Source: an uncultured Eubacteriales bacterium
GTDB taxonomy: Bacteria > Bacillota > Clostridia > Christensenellales > UBA1242
Direction of reading: 5' to 3'
DNA: 30,815 bases
Assembly: GCA_905187655.1 (NCBI GenBank)
Contig: CAJJIV010000003.1
Location: 1 to 30,815, forward strand
In this document: piece after piece, positions 24,704 through 30,815 of the stretch
Numbering within the stretch: the first letter of the stretch is position 1
Layout of the letters: each line of letters begins with the position of its first letter
Translations under genes and position numbers: made by a program
The notes under the pieces: model-generated
Databases searched by the model: none
The model's input: the letters and a program-made list of their open reading frames with translations, nothing else
Told to the model about the DNA's origin: nothing

Positions 24704-25447
24704 ATGAGTGAATATTGTGTAGTTTTCTCTAAATCTAATAGTGATATGTTTTTATATTTTTGGAAAAAATTTGAACAAGAAATAAGTTTTCTAAGAAATG
24801 TTTTAGTAAAAAACGATGATGAAAACATTAAACTTATTTTTAGCATAAAAAAGGGTTCCAAAGGTGAAAAAGAGAAAATAACAGCACTTTTGGCTGAGAG
24901 TTTGGTGCTTTTTTATAAGACAAACTATATTTATGAACATTTAAATTTGCCTGAAAATTTTTGTGAATATAAGGATGCGCTGTGTAAATCATTAGCAGTT
25001 TTTGATAGACAAGAGGATATAGAAGAGGCAAAGCTAAAATTAGAACTAAGCGATCATATAAATATAAACTCTGTTTACTTTTTTCTTATGCCTGAATTAA
25101 GAGAAAAGTGGCAGGGAATTTGTGATTTATTTCATCAAAATATGTGTTATATGCTTCAAAGTGACAGTTTTGTTGAATTAATAAAATATTTAATAACAGT
25201 AACCGAGCCATCGGCAGAAAGTGTTTATGTTTATGTGTTTAATTCTAAGGTGTTTTTGCGTGACAAAATGGGCGAAAATTTGACTGACCCTATAAAAATT
25301 GAAACAAATTTTTTGGCAATGGTAGTTAGCGAACTTATTATTTTAGCACCTGAAAACATTATAATTAAATACAGCAATGTACAAAATCCCGAATTAACAG
25401 ATACATTAAAAACCATCTTTACTAATAAAGTCGTAGTCGGCGCTTGA
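24704..25447 (+). CDS. ytxC: YtxC-like putative sporulation protein
   Basis: This 247-residue soluble protein sits directly before thrS, the place of ytxC in Bacillus. The C-terminal ETNFLAMVVSELIILAPENI followed by KTIFTNKVVVG resembles the YtxC ending (a L-I-x-L-A-P-E-K-I type helix then a short strand). An N-terminal part rich in charged helices (LAESLVLFYKTNYIYEHL) fits the family's shape. The function of YtxC is not known, beyond its annotation as a sporulation protein. I chose ATG 24704 rather than 24692, because AGGAG at 24686-24690 is only one base from the latter; the spacing to 24704 is 13. The sigma-E-like promoter supports mother-cell expression. The thrS promoter overlaps its TGA stop. 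Confidence 0.7.
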   Translation: MSEYCVVFSKSNSDMFLYFWKKFEQEISFLRNVLVKNDDENIKLIFSIKKGSKGEKEKITALLAESLVLFYKTNYIYEHLNLPENFCEYKDALCKSLAVFDRQEDIEEAKLKLELSDHININSVYFFLMPELREKWQGICDLFHQNMCYMLQSDSFVELIKYLITVTEPSAESVYVYVFNSKVFLRDKMGENLTDPIKIETNFLAMVVSELIILAPENIIIKYSNVQNPELTDTLKTIFTNKVVVGA

Positions 25448-25472
25448 CAAAACTATTTTTATTGGGTACAAT
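25444..25472 (+). promoter_or_regulatory. Strong sigma-A promoter of thrS
   Basis: A perfect TTGACA (25444-25449), 17 bases and TACAAT (25467-25472). The -35 overlaps the ytxC stop codon. There is no TGn extension, in line with the strong -35. Confidence 0.8.
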
Positions 25473-25492
25473 TGTATCGGAAATTTTTGCCC

Positions 25493-25535
25493 AAAACTTA
25501 CATAAGAAATAGTTTGTATTTATTATGTAAATTTT
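25493..25535 (+). promoter_or_regulatory. Hairpin in the thrS leader (no T-box seen)
   Basis: AAAAcTTACATAA (25493-25505) pairs with TTATGTAAaTTTT (25523-25535): 12 pairs with one C-A mismatch around a 17-base loop. The leader of about 80 bases is too short for a T-box. It could control mRNA stability or translation, but it lies upstream of the AAAAGGA site at 25550-25556 and does not cover it. Confidence 0.35.
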
Positions 25536-25562
25536 CATAGAGCATTATAAAAGGAATGAATT

Positions 25563-27461
25563 ATGAAAATTACACTAAAAGACAACGAGGTTGCAGAAGT
25601 ACCACGTGGCACTACTGTATTAAAACTTGCCGAAGGTATTTCGGCTAGTCTTGCTAAAAATGTAATTTGTGGCAGAGTTAATGGAAAACTTGTAGATGTA
25701 AATTCTACTATTAATAAAAATTGTAAAATAGAAATTATTACAAAAAAGCACGATGAAGCCTTAATTGTTCTAAGGCGAAGTGCTGGTGAGATTTTGGCAC
25801 ACGCCGTAAAGACAGCGTATCCAAGTGTAAAGCTTGCTGGCTGCGGTATTGAAGGTAATAATTTTTATTATGACTTTGATTTTAAAACGGCTTTTTCTAC
25901 TGAAAACCTTGCCCTTATTGAAGATGAAATGAAAAAAATTATTAGGGCAAATTTTTATTTTGAACGTTCTGTTATTTCAAAAGACGAAGCAATTGCAATT
26001 TTAGAAGATACAACTGAAACATTTAAGTTAGAGCAGGTGGGATTAAGCGAGCAGAGTTTTTTAACACTCTACAAGGAAGGCGATTTTAGTGATATTTGTG
26101 AAGGTCCGCTTGTCTTAAGTACGTCATTTATTAAGGCGTTTAAGTTGCTGTCGGTTGAGCAAGTGTATTGGCAAAATGATTCTAGTAACAAAAAATTAAC
26201 CAGGATATATGGAACTGCTTTTTTTAGCCAAGCAGAACTAAAAAAACATCTTTATACTTTAGCAGAGTCTTCTAGAAGAAATCATCTTAAAATAGGCAAG
26301 GAATTGGATCTATTTGTTTCTTCAACAGAAAATGACACTTCGGGTTTGGTTTACTGGAAGCAAAATGGAGTTAATTTAATAAATACCCTTATTGGTTTTG
26401 AAAGAAATTTGCAAAATGAATATGGTTATACCGAAATTTCCTCACCAATTTTGGTCAGTGTAGAAAGTGAAGATGGGAAAGAGCCTTCTTTTAAAACAGA
26501 CTCAGAAATGGCAGTTAAAACAAAAAATTGTTTACAATCGGCTATATATTATAAAGATAAGCCCCGTGACGTTAAAGATTTACCTCTTAGATTGTCTTGC
26601 TATGACATATTACACCGAGATGAAGAGAATGATAAGCTTAATGGTTTATTCAAGTTAAAGGAGTTTCGGCAAGATGATGCACATATTTTTGTTGCTCTTG
26701 AACAACTAGATGCAGAATTAAAGAATATTTTTGAGTTGACCGAAAAAGTTTATAAGGCGTTTGGCATCAAATATAAAGCGGAATTAATTTTAAATACAAA
26801 AGAAGTTAAAAAAAATGATGATAGTGCTTTTGTGTTATCTACAATTATAGAATTTCTAAACAAAAAATTTGGTGAAGGTTGTTATAAAATTTCGGTTAAC
26901 GAAGCCAATCCTGAAACAAGAATAGTATTAGTGCTTAAAGATGTGTTGAATAGAGAGTGGAAGACTGGAGTGTTTAAATTTGACTTAAATTATGCCAAAA
27001 TTAACGACTTATTTTATGAAAATAGTCTTGGTCAATCTAAGTGTCCATTACTTATTCACCGAACAATTTATGGCAGTATTGAGCGATTTATAGGGCTAAT
27101 TTTGGAACACTTTAATGGTGATTTGCCATTCTGGGTTGCCCCTGTGCAAGTTGGAATTGCTTATGAAAGTTCAAAGTGCAAACCCTATGCTGAAAAAATA
27201 TTTAAATTCTTAAATGCAATTAACATAAGAACTAAGCTTTCATTAAGTGTTGGAACAACTAAGCCTATAAAAGAATTACAGCAACTTAAAGTGCCTTTTG
27301 TTTTTGTGATTGGCAATGAAGAGACTAAATCTAAAACTATATCTGCACTAATAAGAAATGATGGTAAATTTGAACAGATAGATGCAAAGTTGGTTGCTGA
27401 AAAATTAAATGAATTAAACACATCTAGAAGTTTGAATTTAATTAATCATTTTAAGAAATAG
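25563..27461 (+). CDS. thrS: Threonyl-tRNA synthetase, divergent, with degenerate editing site
   Basis: This class II synthetase of 632 residues has all ThrRS domains: TGS (1-60), N2 editing domain (about 65-220), catalytic core (255-525) and anticodon domain (530-632). Aligned from memory to E. coli ThrRS, the editing site is broken. RHSCAHLLGHA is RRSAGEILAHA here, so H73 becomes R72 and H77 becomes E76. DMCRGPHV is DICEGPLV, so H186 becomes L183, while D180 and C182 stay. In the core, the zinc ligands are kept (C323 in KNCLQS, H374 in DDAHIF, H499 in LIHRTIYGS) and motif 2 Arg is R352. However NCPGH is NCLQS, the YGPK strand is missing, Q479 and Q484 are K467 and K472, and MRVR is FKLK. 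The locus ytxC-thrS-infC is the normal housekeeping one. It may be an editing-free ThrRS or a paralogue. Confidence 0.92.
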   Translation: MKITLKDNEVAEVPRGTTVLKLAEGISASLAKNVICGRVNGKLVDVNSTINKNCKIEIITKKHDEALIVLRRSAGEILAHAVKTAYPSVKLAGCGIEGNNFYYDFDFKTAFSTENLALIEDEMKKIIRANFYFERSVISKDEAIAILEDTTETFKLEQVGLSEQSFLTLYKEGDFSDICEGPLVLSTSFIKAFKLLSVEQVYWQNDSSNKKLTRIYGTAFFSQAELKKHLYTLAESSRRNHLKIGKELDLFVSSTENDTSGLVYWKQNGVNLINTLIGFERNLQNEYGYTEISSPILVSVESEDGKEPSFKTDSEMAVKTKNCLQSAIYYKDKPRDVKDLPLRLSCYDILHRDEENDKLNGLFKLKEFRQDDAHIFVALEQLDAELKNIFELTEKVYKAFGIKYKAELILNTKEVKKNDDSAFVLSTIIEFLNKKFGEGCYKISVNEANPETRIVLVLKDVLNREWKTGVFKFDLNYAKINDLFYENSLGQSKCPLLIHRTIYGSIERFIGLILEHFNGDLPFWVAPVQVGIAYESSKCKPYAEKIFKFLNAINIRTKLSLSVGTTKPIKELQQLKVPFVFVIGNEETKSKTISALIRNDGKFEQIDAKLVAEKLNELNTSRSLNLINHFKK

Positions 27462-27495
27462 ATGTAAATTTAATTTGTTTTTTGTTCGTTTATGC

Positions 27496-27524
27496 TTGAC
27501 AAAATGGTTGGTGTATAGTATATT
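27496..27524 (+). promoter_or_regulatory. Strong sigma-A promoter of infC-rpmI-rplT
   Basis: Perfect TTGACA (27496-27501), 17 bases and TATATT (27519-27524). Transcription should start near 27531, giving a 160-base leader. Confidence 0.75.
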
Positions 27525-27530
27525 ATACAT

Positions 27531-27680
27531 ATTGAAACAAGTAGAATATATTTCTCACCAACCGAATGAAACATTTTTGTTGGTAACAACTTAATTATAA
27601 TTTATTATTTTGGTAAATACCAGATAAGTTTAAGTTTGGAGAAATAGAGTGAATATTTGTTTCACTCTAATTTTTTATTT
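27531..27680 (+). promoter_or_regulatory. L20-type ribosomal protein leader of infC operon
   Basis: The leader folds into stacked hairpins. ACCAAC (27557-27562) pairs with GTTGGT (27579-27584), with an inner AATG/CATT. AACTTA (27588-27593) pairs with TAAGTT (27625-27630), enclosing TGGT-AAAT-ACCA (27611-27622). The terminator at 27645-27676 follows. In Bacillus the infC-rpmI-rplT leader is bound by L20, which stops transcription when ribosomal protein is in excess, so this is probably the same kind of autogenous attenuator. The exact L20-binding motif was not verified. Confidence 0.6.
27645..27676 (+). terminator. Attenuator terminator in the infC leader
   Basis: TAGAGTGAA (27645-27653) pairs with TTCACTCTA (27661-27669) around a 7-base loop, then A and six T's. 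It lies between a strong promoter and the infC start, as expected for a conditional terminator. Confidence 0.8.
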
Positions 27681-27694
27681 TTGGGAGGATATTT

Positions 27695-28219
27695 ATTATC
27701 GCTAAGATAGAAACAGAAATCAATTTTGACATAACCGATAAGGAAGTAAGGGTTATTGGTTCAGATGGTCAGCAACTTGGTATTATGTCAAGTGCAGAAG
27801 CCAACAAAAAAGCGGAAGAAGCTGGGCTAGATTTGGTTAAAATATCGCCAAATGCAGTACCACCAGTATGCCGAATTATGGATTATGGCAAATATCGATT
27901 TGATCAAGCAAAAAAATTAAAAGAACTTAAAAAAAATCAAAAGACTATTGAAATTAAAGAAATTCAATTATCTATGACTATTGAACTTCATGATATGGAA
28001 GTTAAAGCAAAAAATGCTTTAAAATTTCTTAATAATGGAGACAAAGTTAAAGTTGTTTTAAGAATGAGAGGCCGTCAGCAGGCTTATTTCGCTAAAGGCA
28101 TTGAAATTGTTAATCAATTTTGTTCAATGTTAAGCGAAGCGGGTGATAAGGAGACCGAACCAAAAGTAGAAGGAAGGAACGTTGTTGCTATGGTAGTTCC
28201 TGCTAAAAAAAGTAAATAA
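27695..28219 (+). CDS. infC: Translation initiation factor IF-3 (ATT start)
   Basis: IF-3 keeps ribosomal subunits apart and proofreads start-codon choice. The reading frame extends upstream of the first ATG (27785) through DKEVRVIGSDGQQLGIMSS, a core part of the N domain that must be translated. GGGAGG (27683-27688) lies six bases before ATT 27695 and nine before ATC 27698. The rare ATT start, giving MIAKIETEINFD, is typical of infC and lets IF-3 limit its own translation. Length is then 174, the family norm. The PPVCRIMDYGKYRFDQAKK linker start and the KVVLRMRGRQQAYF C-domain block are clear. rpmI follows after 27 bases. Confidence 0.95.
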   Translation: MIAKIETEINFDITDKEVRVIGSDGQQLGIMSSAEANKKAEEAGLDLVKISPNAVPPVCRIMDYGKYRFDQAKKLKELKKNQKTIEIKEIQLSMTIELHDMEVKAKNALKFLNNGDKVKVVLRMRGRQQAYFAKGIEIVNQFCSMLSEAGDKETEPKVEGRNVVAMVVPAKKSK

Positions 28220-28246
28220 ATTATTTAAACAAGGAGAAATTTAATT

Positions 28247-28447
28247 ATGCCAAAACAGAAAAACAATAGTGCTGCTAAAAAAAGATTTAATGTTTTACCA
28301 TCTGGTAAGGTAAAAAGAGCACAACAAAACAAAGCACACATCTTAACAAAAAAAGAAACTTGCAGAACTCGTAAGTTGCGTCAAGGCGCCTATGTAAGTG
28401 ATGCAAATGCCAAGACCGTTAAAAAACTAGTAGGTCACCAAGGTTAA
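28247..28447 (+). CDS. rpmI: Ribosomal protein L35 (bL35)
   Basis: A 66-residue, strongly basic 50S protein with the family pattern MPKQKNNSAAKKRFNVLPSG and KRAQQNKAHILTKK, then RKLRQGAYVS. An AAGGAG Shine-Dalgarno precedes ATG 28247. It is the middle gene of the infC-rpmI-rplT operon and shares its leader control. Confidence 0.97.
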   Translation: MPKQKNNSAAKKRFNVLPSGKVKRAQQNKAHILTKKETCRTRKLRQGAYVSDANAKTVKKLVGHQG

Positions 28448-28465
28448 TAAAGGGGGTAATACACA

Positions 28466-28822
28466 ATGAGAATTAAAAGAGGCGTTAACGCACATAAAAA
28501 GAGAATTAAAGTTTTTAAATCTGCTAAGGGATACAGAGGTTCTAAAAGCAAATTATACACACTTGCAAAACAACAATTAATGAAGTCTGGAACTTATGCA
28601 TATGTTGGAAGAAAGAATAAGAAAAGAGAGTTCAGAAATCTTTGGATTGCTAGAATCAATGCTGAAGCAAGAAATAACGGATTAAGTTACAGTAAATTTA
28701 TTGATGGAATTAAGAAGGCCGGTATTGAACTAGATAGAAAGTCACTTGCTGAAATTGCTGTATCAGACAAAGCAACTTTTGCAGCTTTGGCTGAAACTGC
28801 TAAAAAAGCTCTTAATGCTTAA
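28466..28822 (+). CDS. rplT: Ribosomal protein L20 (bL20)
   Basis: The 118-residue 50S assembly protein has the family features: MRIKRGVNAHKKRIKVFKSA, GYRGSKSKLYTLAKQQLMKS, AYVGRKNKKREFRNLWIARI and NGLSYSKFIDGIKKAGIELD. A GGGGG Shine-Dalgarno (AAGGGGGT) lies before ATG 28466. Besides its ribosomal role, L20 is the repressor of this operon in Bacillus by binding the leader mRNA, which matches the attenuator seen upstream of infC. Confidence 0.97.
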   Translation: MRIKRGVNAHKKRIKVFKSAKGYRGSKSKLYTLAKQQLMKSGTYAYVGRKNKKREFRNLWIARINAEARNNGLSYSKFIDGIKKAGIELDRKSLAEIAVSDKATFAALAETAKKALNA

Positions 28823-28845
28823 ACTATTTTAATTATAAAATTTTT

Positions 28846-29613
28846 ATGAAGTTTATTAAAAGTAAAGATAATGACACTATTAAACAAATTCACTCGCTCT
28901 CGGTAAAGAAATACCGAGAGCAGTTGGGTTTGTTCATTTTAGAGGGTGAAAAAGTTTGTAAGGAAGCAATTTCTAGTTCTGTAGAAAGAATTGAACAGGT
29001 AATAATAAAAGAAGGCGCTGAAGACAAATATTTGCCTTTGGTGAATAATTTGAACACTATTTGTGTTTCGGTTGAAGTTTTTAACTTTTTATCATCTACA
29101 ATTTCACCGCAAGACATAATGCTTGTTGTAAAATCCTGTTTTTATAAATTGTCCAATTGCAGTTCTAACAATATTTTGGTTCTAGACCATCTGCAGGATC
29201 CTGGCAATCTGGGAACTATAATTAGAAGTGCAATTGCAAGTGGGTTTTATGACATTGTCTTAATTGATAGTGCTGACCCATATTCAGACAAAACAATAAG
29301 AAGTGCAAGCGGAACCATCATGCACGCAAAGTTATATAAAACAACTACAGAGAATTTTGTTGATTTTTGTACTAGAAAAAATTATAATATAGTTATAGCC
29401 GAGGCAAACAAACAATCGGTTTTTGATAAGTCTTTCAAAATAAACCGTCCTTTTGCGCTGGTAATTGGCAACGAAGGTAATGGAGTTTCGGATGAAATTA
29501 AGAATAAAAAACAAACAAGTGTATCAATTCCTATGGATAAAAGGGTGGAATCACTTAATGCTGGCGTAAGTGCTAGCATTTTAATGTTTTTATTAAATTG
29601 TAAGGAGAAGTAA
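28846..29613 (+). CDS. SpoU/TrmH-family RNA 2'-O-methyltransferase (YsgA-like)
   Basis: This 255-residue SPOUT enzyme has an N-terminal L30e-like substrate-binding domain (FILEGEKVCKEAI, EVFNFLSSTISPQDIM) and the C-terminal knot with the three SpoU motifs: LDHLQDPGNLGTIIRSAIAS (motif 1), FALVIGNEGNGVSDE (motif 2) and SIPMDKRVESLNAGVSASIL (motif 3). It probably methylates a ribose in rRNA; the target cannot be read from sequence. It starts 24 bases after rplT without a Shine-Dalgarno; TATAAA at 28834-28839 lies six bases before the ATG, a possible but weak leaderless promoter. In Bacillus the related ysgA is near this operon. Confidence 0.92.
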   Translation: MKFIKSKDNDTIKQIHSLSVKKYREQLGLFILEGEKVCKEAISSSVERIEQVIIKEGAEDKYLPLVNNLNTICVSVEVFNFLSSTISPQDIMLVVKSCFYKLSNCSSNNILVLDHLQDPGNLGTIIRSAIASGFYDIVLIDSADPYSDKTIRSASGTIMHAKLYKTTTENFVDFCTRKNYNIVIAEANKQSVFDKSFKINRPFALVIGNEGNGVSDEIKNKKQTSVSIPMDKRVESLNAGVSASILMFLLNCKEK

Positions 29614-29618
29614 TTGGT

Positions 29619-30341
29619 ATGAGCGGTCATTCTAAGTTTCATAACATTAAAAAAACTAAAGATAAGGCAGATGCAGCACGCGCAAAAATATTCACTAAAA
29701 TAGGAAGAGAAATTGCTGTTGCGGTTAAAGCAGGTGGTGGTGACCCAAACACCAATTCTAAACTTGCTGATATTATTTCCAAAGCAAAGTCTAACAATAT
29801 GCCAAACGACAATATTACAAGAAGTATTAAAAAGGCAATGGGTGAAACTGATAATGTAAACTATGATGCAATAACCTACGAGGGTTATGGTCCTGGAGGA
29901 GTCGCATTTATTGTTGAATGTTTAACCGATAATCGCAATCGTACGGCTGGTGATGTAAGACATTTGTTTGATAGAGCTGGTGGAAGCCTTGGAACAACAG
30001 GAAGCGTATCTTTTATGTTTAATCGTAAGGGAGTAATAGTGATTGAGAATAATGGCAATGTAACCGAAGACCAAATCTTTGAAATTGCCATAGATTCAGG
30101 TGCTGAAGATGTTGTTAATGAAGGAGAGAACTTTGTTGTATACACTGAACCTAATGTGTTGTCTGATGTCGAAAAGGCATTTAAGGATAAAAACATTGAA
30201 ATAGTTGATGCAAGCGAAGATATGATTCCAACAAACTATATTGTACTAACGGATTCTCAGGTCGCAAGTATTGAAAAACTTATCGATGCACTTGAAGACC
30301 TAGATGATGTTCAAAATGTCTATCACAATGCTGATTTTTAA
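29619..30341 (+). CDS. yebC: YebC/PmpR-family protein (transcription regulator or translation factor)
   Basis: A 240-residue protein with the unmistakable start MSGHSKFHNIKKTKDKADAA and the IFTKIGREI, GGDPNTNSKLADIISKAK and NMPNDNITRSIKKA blocks, then YEGYGPGGVAFIVECLTDN. Members have been described as DNA-binding regulators and, for the TACO1/YebC branch, as factors that help ribosomes through proline-rich stretches. AAGGAG lies in the last codons of the preceding gene, 11 bases from ATG 29619. A terminator follows the stop, so it ends this operon. Confidence 0.95.
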   Translation: MSGHSKFHNIKKTKDKADAARAKIFTKIGREIAVAVKAGGGDPNTNSKLADIISKAKSNNMPNDNITRSIKKAMGETDNVNYDAITYEGYGPGGVAFIVECLTDNRNRTAGDVRHLFDRAGGSLGTTGSVSFMFNRKGVIVIENNGNVTEDQIFEIAIDSGAEDVVNEGENFVVYTEPNVLSDVEKAFKDKNIEIVDASEDMIPTNYIVLTDSQVASIEKLIDALEDLDDVQNVYHNADF

Positions 30342-30346
30342 CTTAT

Positions 30347-30377
30347 AAAATGGCACTATTTTTTGGTGTCATTTTTT
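30347..30377 (+). terminator. Rho-independent terminator after yebC
   Basis: AAAATGGCACT (30347-30357) pairs with GGTGTCATTTT (30365-30375) with two wobble pairs around a 7-base loop, and is followed by T's. Confidence 0.75.
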
Positions 30378-30402
30378 ATTATAGAAAAGGAAGAAGTAAT
30401 AT

Positions 30403-30815
30403 ATGAAATGTTCGTATTCATTACCAGGTGATCTTAATAATGCTATTCAGGTAATTGCACTTGCATCACCAGATATAAAAATAAAAACAAGACTAAATGG
30501 TGAACGTACACCGCTTGATATATTATTTGATTATTTTTTGAAAGATGAGAGATTTTTTAGTAATACGTTTACAGAACATTTAGAAAAAAATGTCGAAACT
30601 TGCATTAAACGCCAAGAGAGTGATACAAGCGATAGACTTAAATTTTTCCCTTATTCAAATGTAGAGTCAGGTGTTTTTTCTTGGGCGCAAATTTATAATT
30701 TAAACCAGTCAGTTATGCGAGACGAAGGTAAAATTATACCTGATCGGCAGACATTTTTTGCGTTAGAAAATGGAAATTTATCAATAATTAGTTATGCAAA
30801 TCACCCATACAATAT
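30403..30815 (+). CDS. Unrecognised protein, cut at the window end
   Basis: An open frame runs from ATG 30403 to the last base without a stop, at least 137 codons. The sequence starts MKCSYSLPGDLNNAIQVIAL and continues with DIKIKTRLNGERTPLDILFD, later RLKFFPYSNVESGVFSWAQI. A GGAAGAAG purine-rich site stands before the ATG at a usable distance. The visible part is soluble, without signal peptide or membrane helix, and has base composition like its neighbours. I recognise no domain; the N-terminal methionine and the terminator just upstream suggest a separate transcript. Confidence 0.65.
   Translation, partial: MKCSYSLPGDLNNAIQVIALASPDIKIKTRLNGERTPLDILFDYFLKDERFFSNTFTEHLEKNVETCIKRQESDTSDRLKFFPYSNVESGVFSWAQIYNLNQSVMRDEGKIIPDRQTFFALENGNLSIISYANHPYN

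Noticed and set aside
27785..28219. infC starting at the first ATG
   Set aside because: That start would cut off conserved N-domain residues (VRVIGSDGQQLGI) and has no Shine-Dalgarno, whereas GGGAGG fits ATT 27695.
30167..30597. Two perfect 0A-box sequences TGTCGAA (30167-30173 and 30591-30597)
   Set aside because: Both lie inside coding sequence, far from promoters. About this many seven-base matches are expected by chance on two strands of a window this size.
1..30815. Alternative genetic code, mobile elements, CRISPR
   Set aside because: TGA ends ytxC and Trp is TGG in conserved motifs. I saw no transposase, integrase, direct-repeat array or terminal repeats.

Overview
The window is about 31 kb of a low-GC bacterial chromosome that reads as core genome. 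It shows no insertion sequence, phage gene, CRISPR array or rRNA. Gene order and families point to the Bacillota (Firmicutes), most likely a Clostridia-type spore former. It carries pcrA-ligA-gatCAB, a reduced version of the Bacillus yicC-rpoZ-priA-def-fmt-rlmN-rpe-spoVM-rpmB-asp23-fakA-recG block, and ytxC-thrS-infC-rpmI-rplT. Three genes belong to sporulation families: a lone Spo0A DNA-binding domain at the left end, a 32-residue SpoVM, and a YtxC homologue preceded by a sigma-E-like promoter. TGA is used as a stop and Trp is TGG, so the genetic code is standard. The genus cannot be read from the sequence; an uncultured gut-type Clostridia lineage is only a guess.

Layout. 1-524: extended -10 promoter, flanking inverted repeat and the Spo0A_C-like gene. 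534-4813: pcrA-ligA, DNA repair and replication. 4797-8923: gatC-gatA-gatB-yicC, making Gln/Asn-tRNA by transamidation plus a YicC-type RNase. 8976-14964: rpoZ, then priA-def-fmt-rlmN-rpe and spoVM, with only short gaps. 15048-15233: rpmB on the minus strand, the only minus-strand gene I support. 15363-17524: asp23-fakA. 17528-19563: recG, apparently on a leaderless mRNA. 19582-20127: a small unknown gene and tRNA-Gly. 20214-20663: a YfcE-like phosphoesterase. 20679-24703: a GNAT-like gene (apparently leaderless), argS, queH, a two-TM bPH_4-type protein and a membrane-anchored Mrr-like nuclease, ending at a terminator. 24652-27461: ytxC and a strikingly divergent thrS. 27496-28822: an L20-type leader with attenuator, then infC (ATT start), rpmI and rplT. 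28846-30341: SpoU-family methyltransferase and yebC. 30403 to the end: an unrecognised gene cut by the window edge.

Most of the genes act in the flow of information from DNA to protein. pcrA, ligA, priA and recG maintain and restart replication. rpoZ belongs to RNA polymerase. fmt and def start and finish N-terminal formyl-Met handling. gatCAB, argS, thrS, queH and tRNA-Gly serve tRNA charging and modification. rlmN and the SpoU enzyme modify RNA, infC/rpmI/rplT/rpmB serve the ribosome, and yebC serves elongation or regulation.

The observations I consider most worth following are: (1) a ThrRS at the housekeeping locus that has lost most residues of its editing site and several in its aminoacylation core; (2) the stand-alone Spo0A effector domain; (3) ytxC under a sigma-E-like promoter that overlaps the terminator of the preceding operon; (4) two genes whose promoters lie so close to the ATG, with no Shine-Dalgarno, that their mRNAs should be leaderless; and (5) the membrane bPH_4 plus membrane nuclease pair. 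No gap longer than 300 bases lacks a gene; the longest, 27462-27694, is the infC leader.
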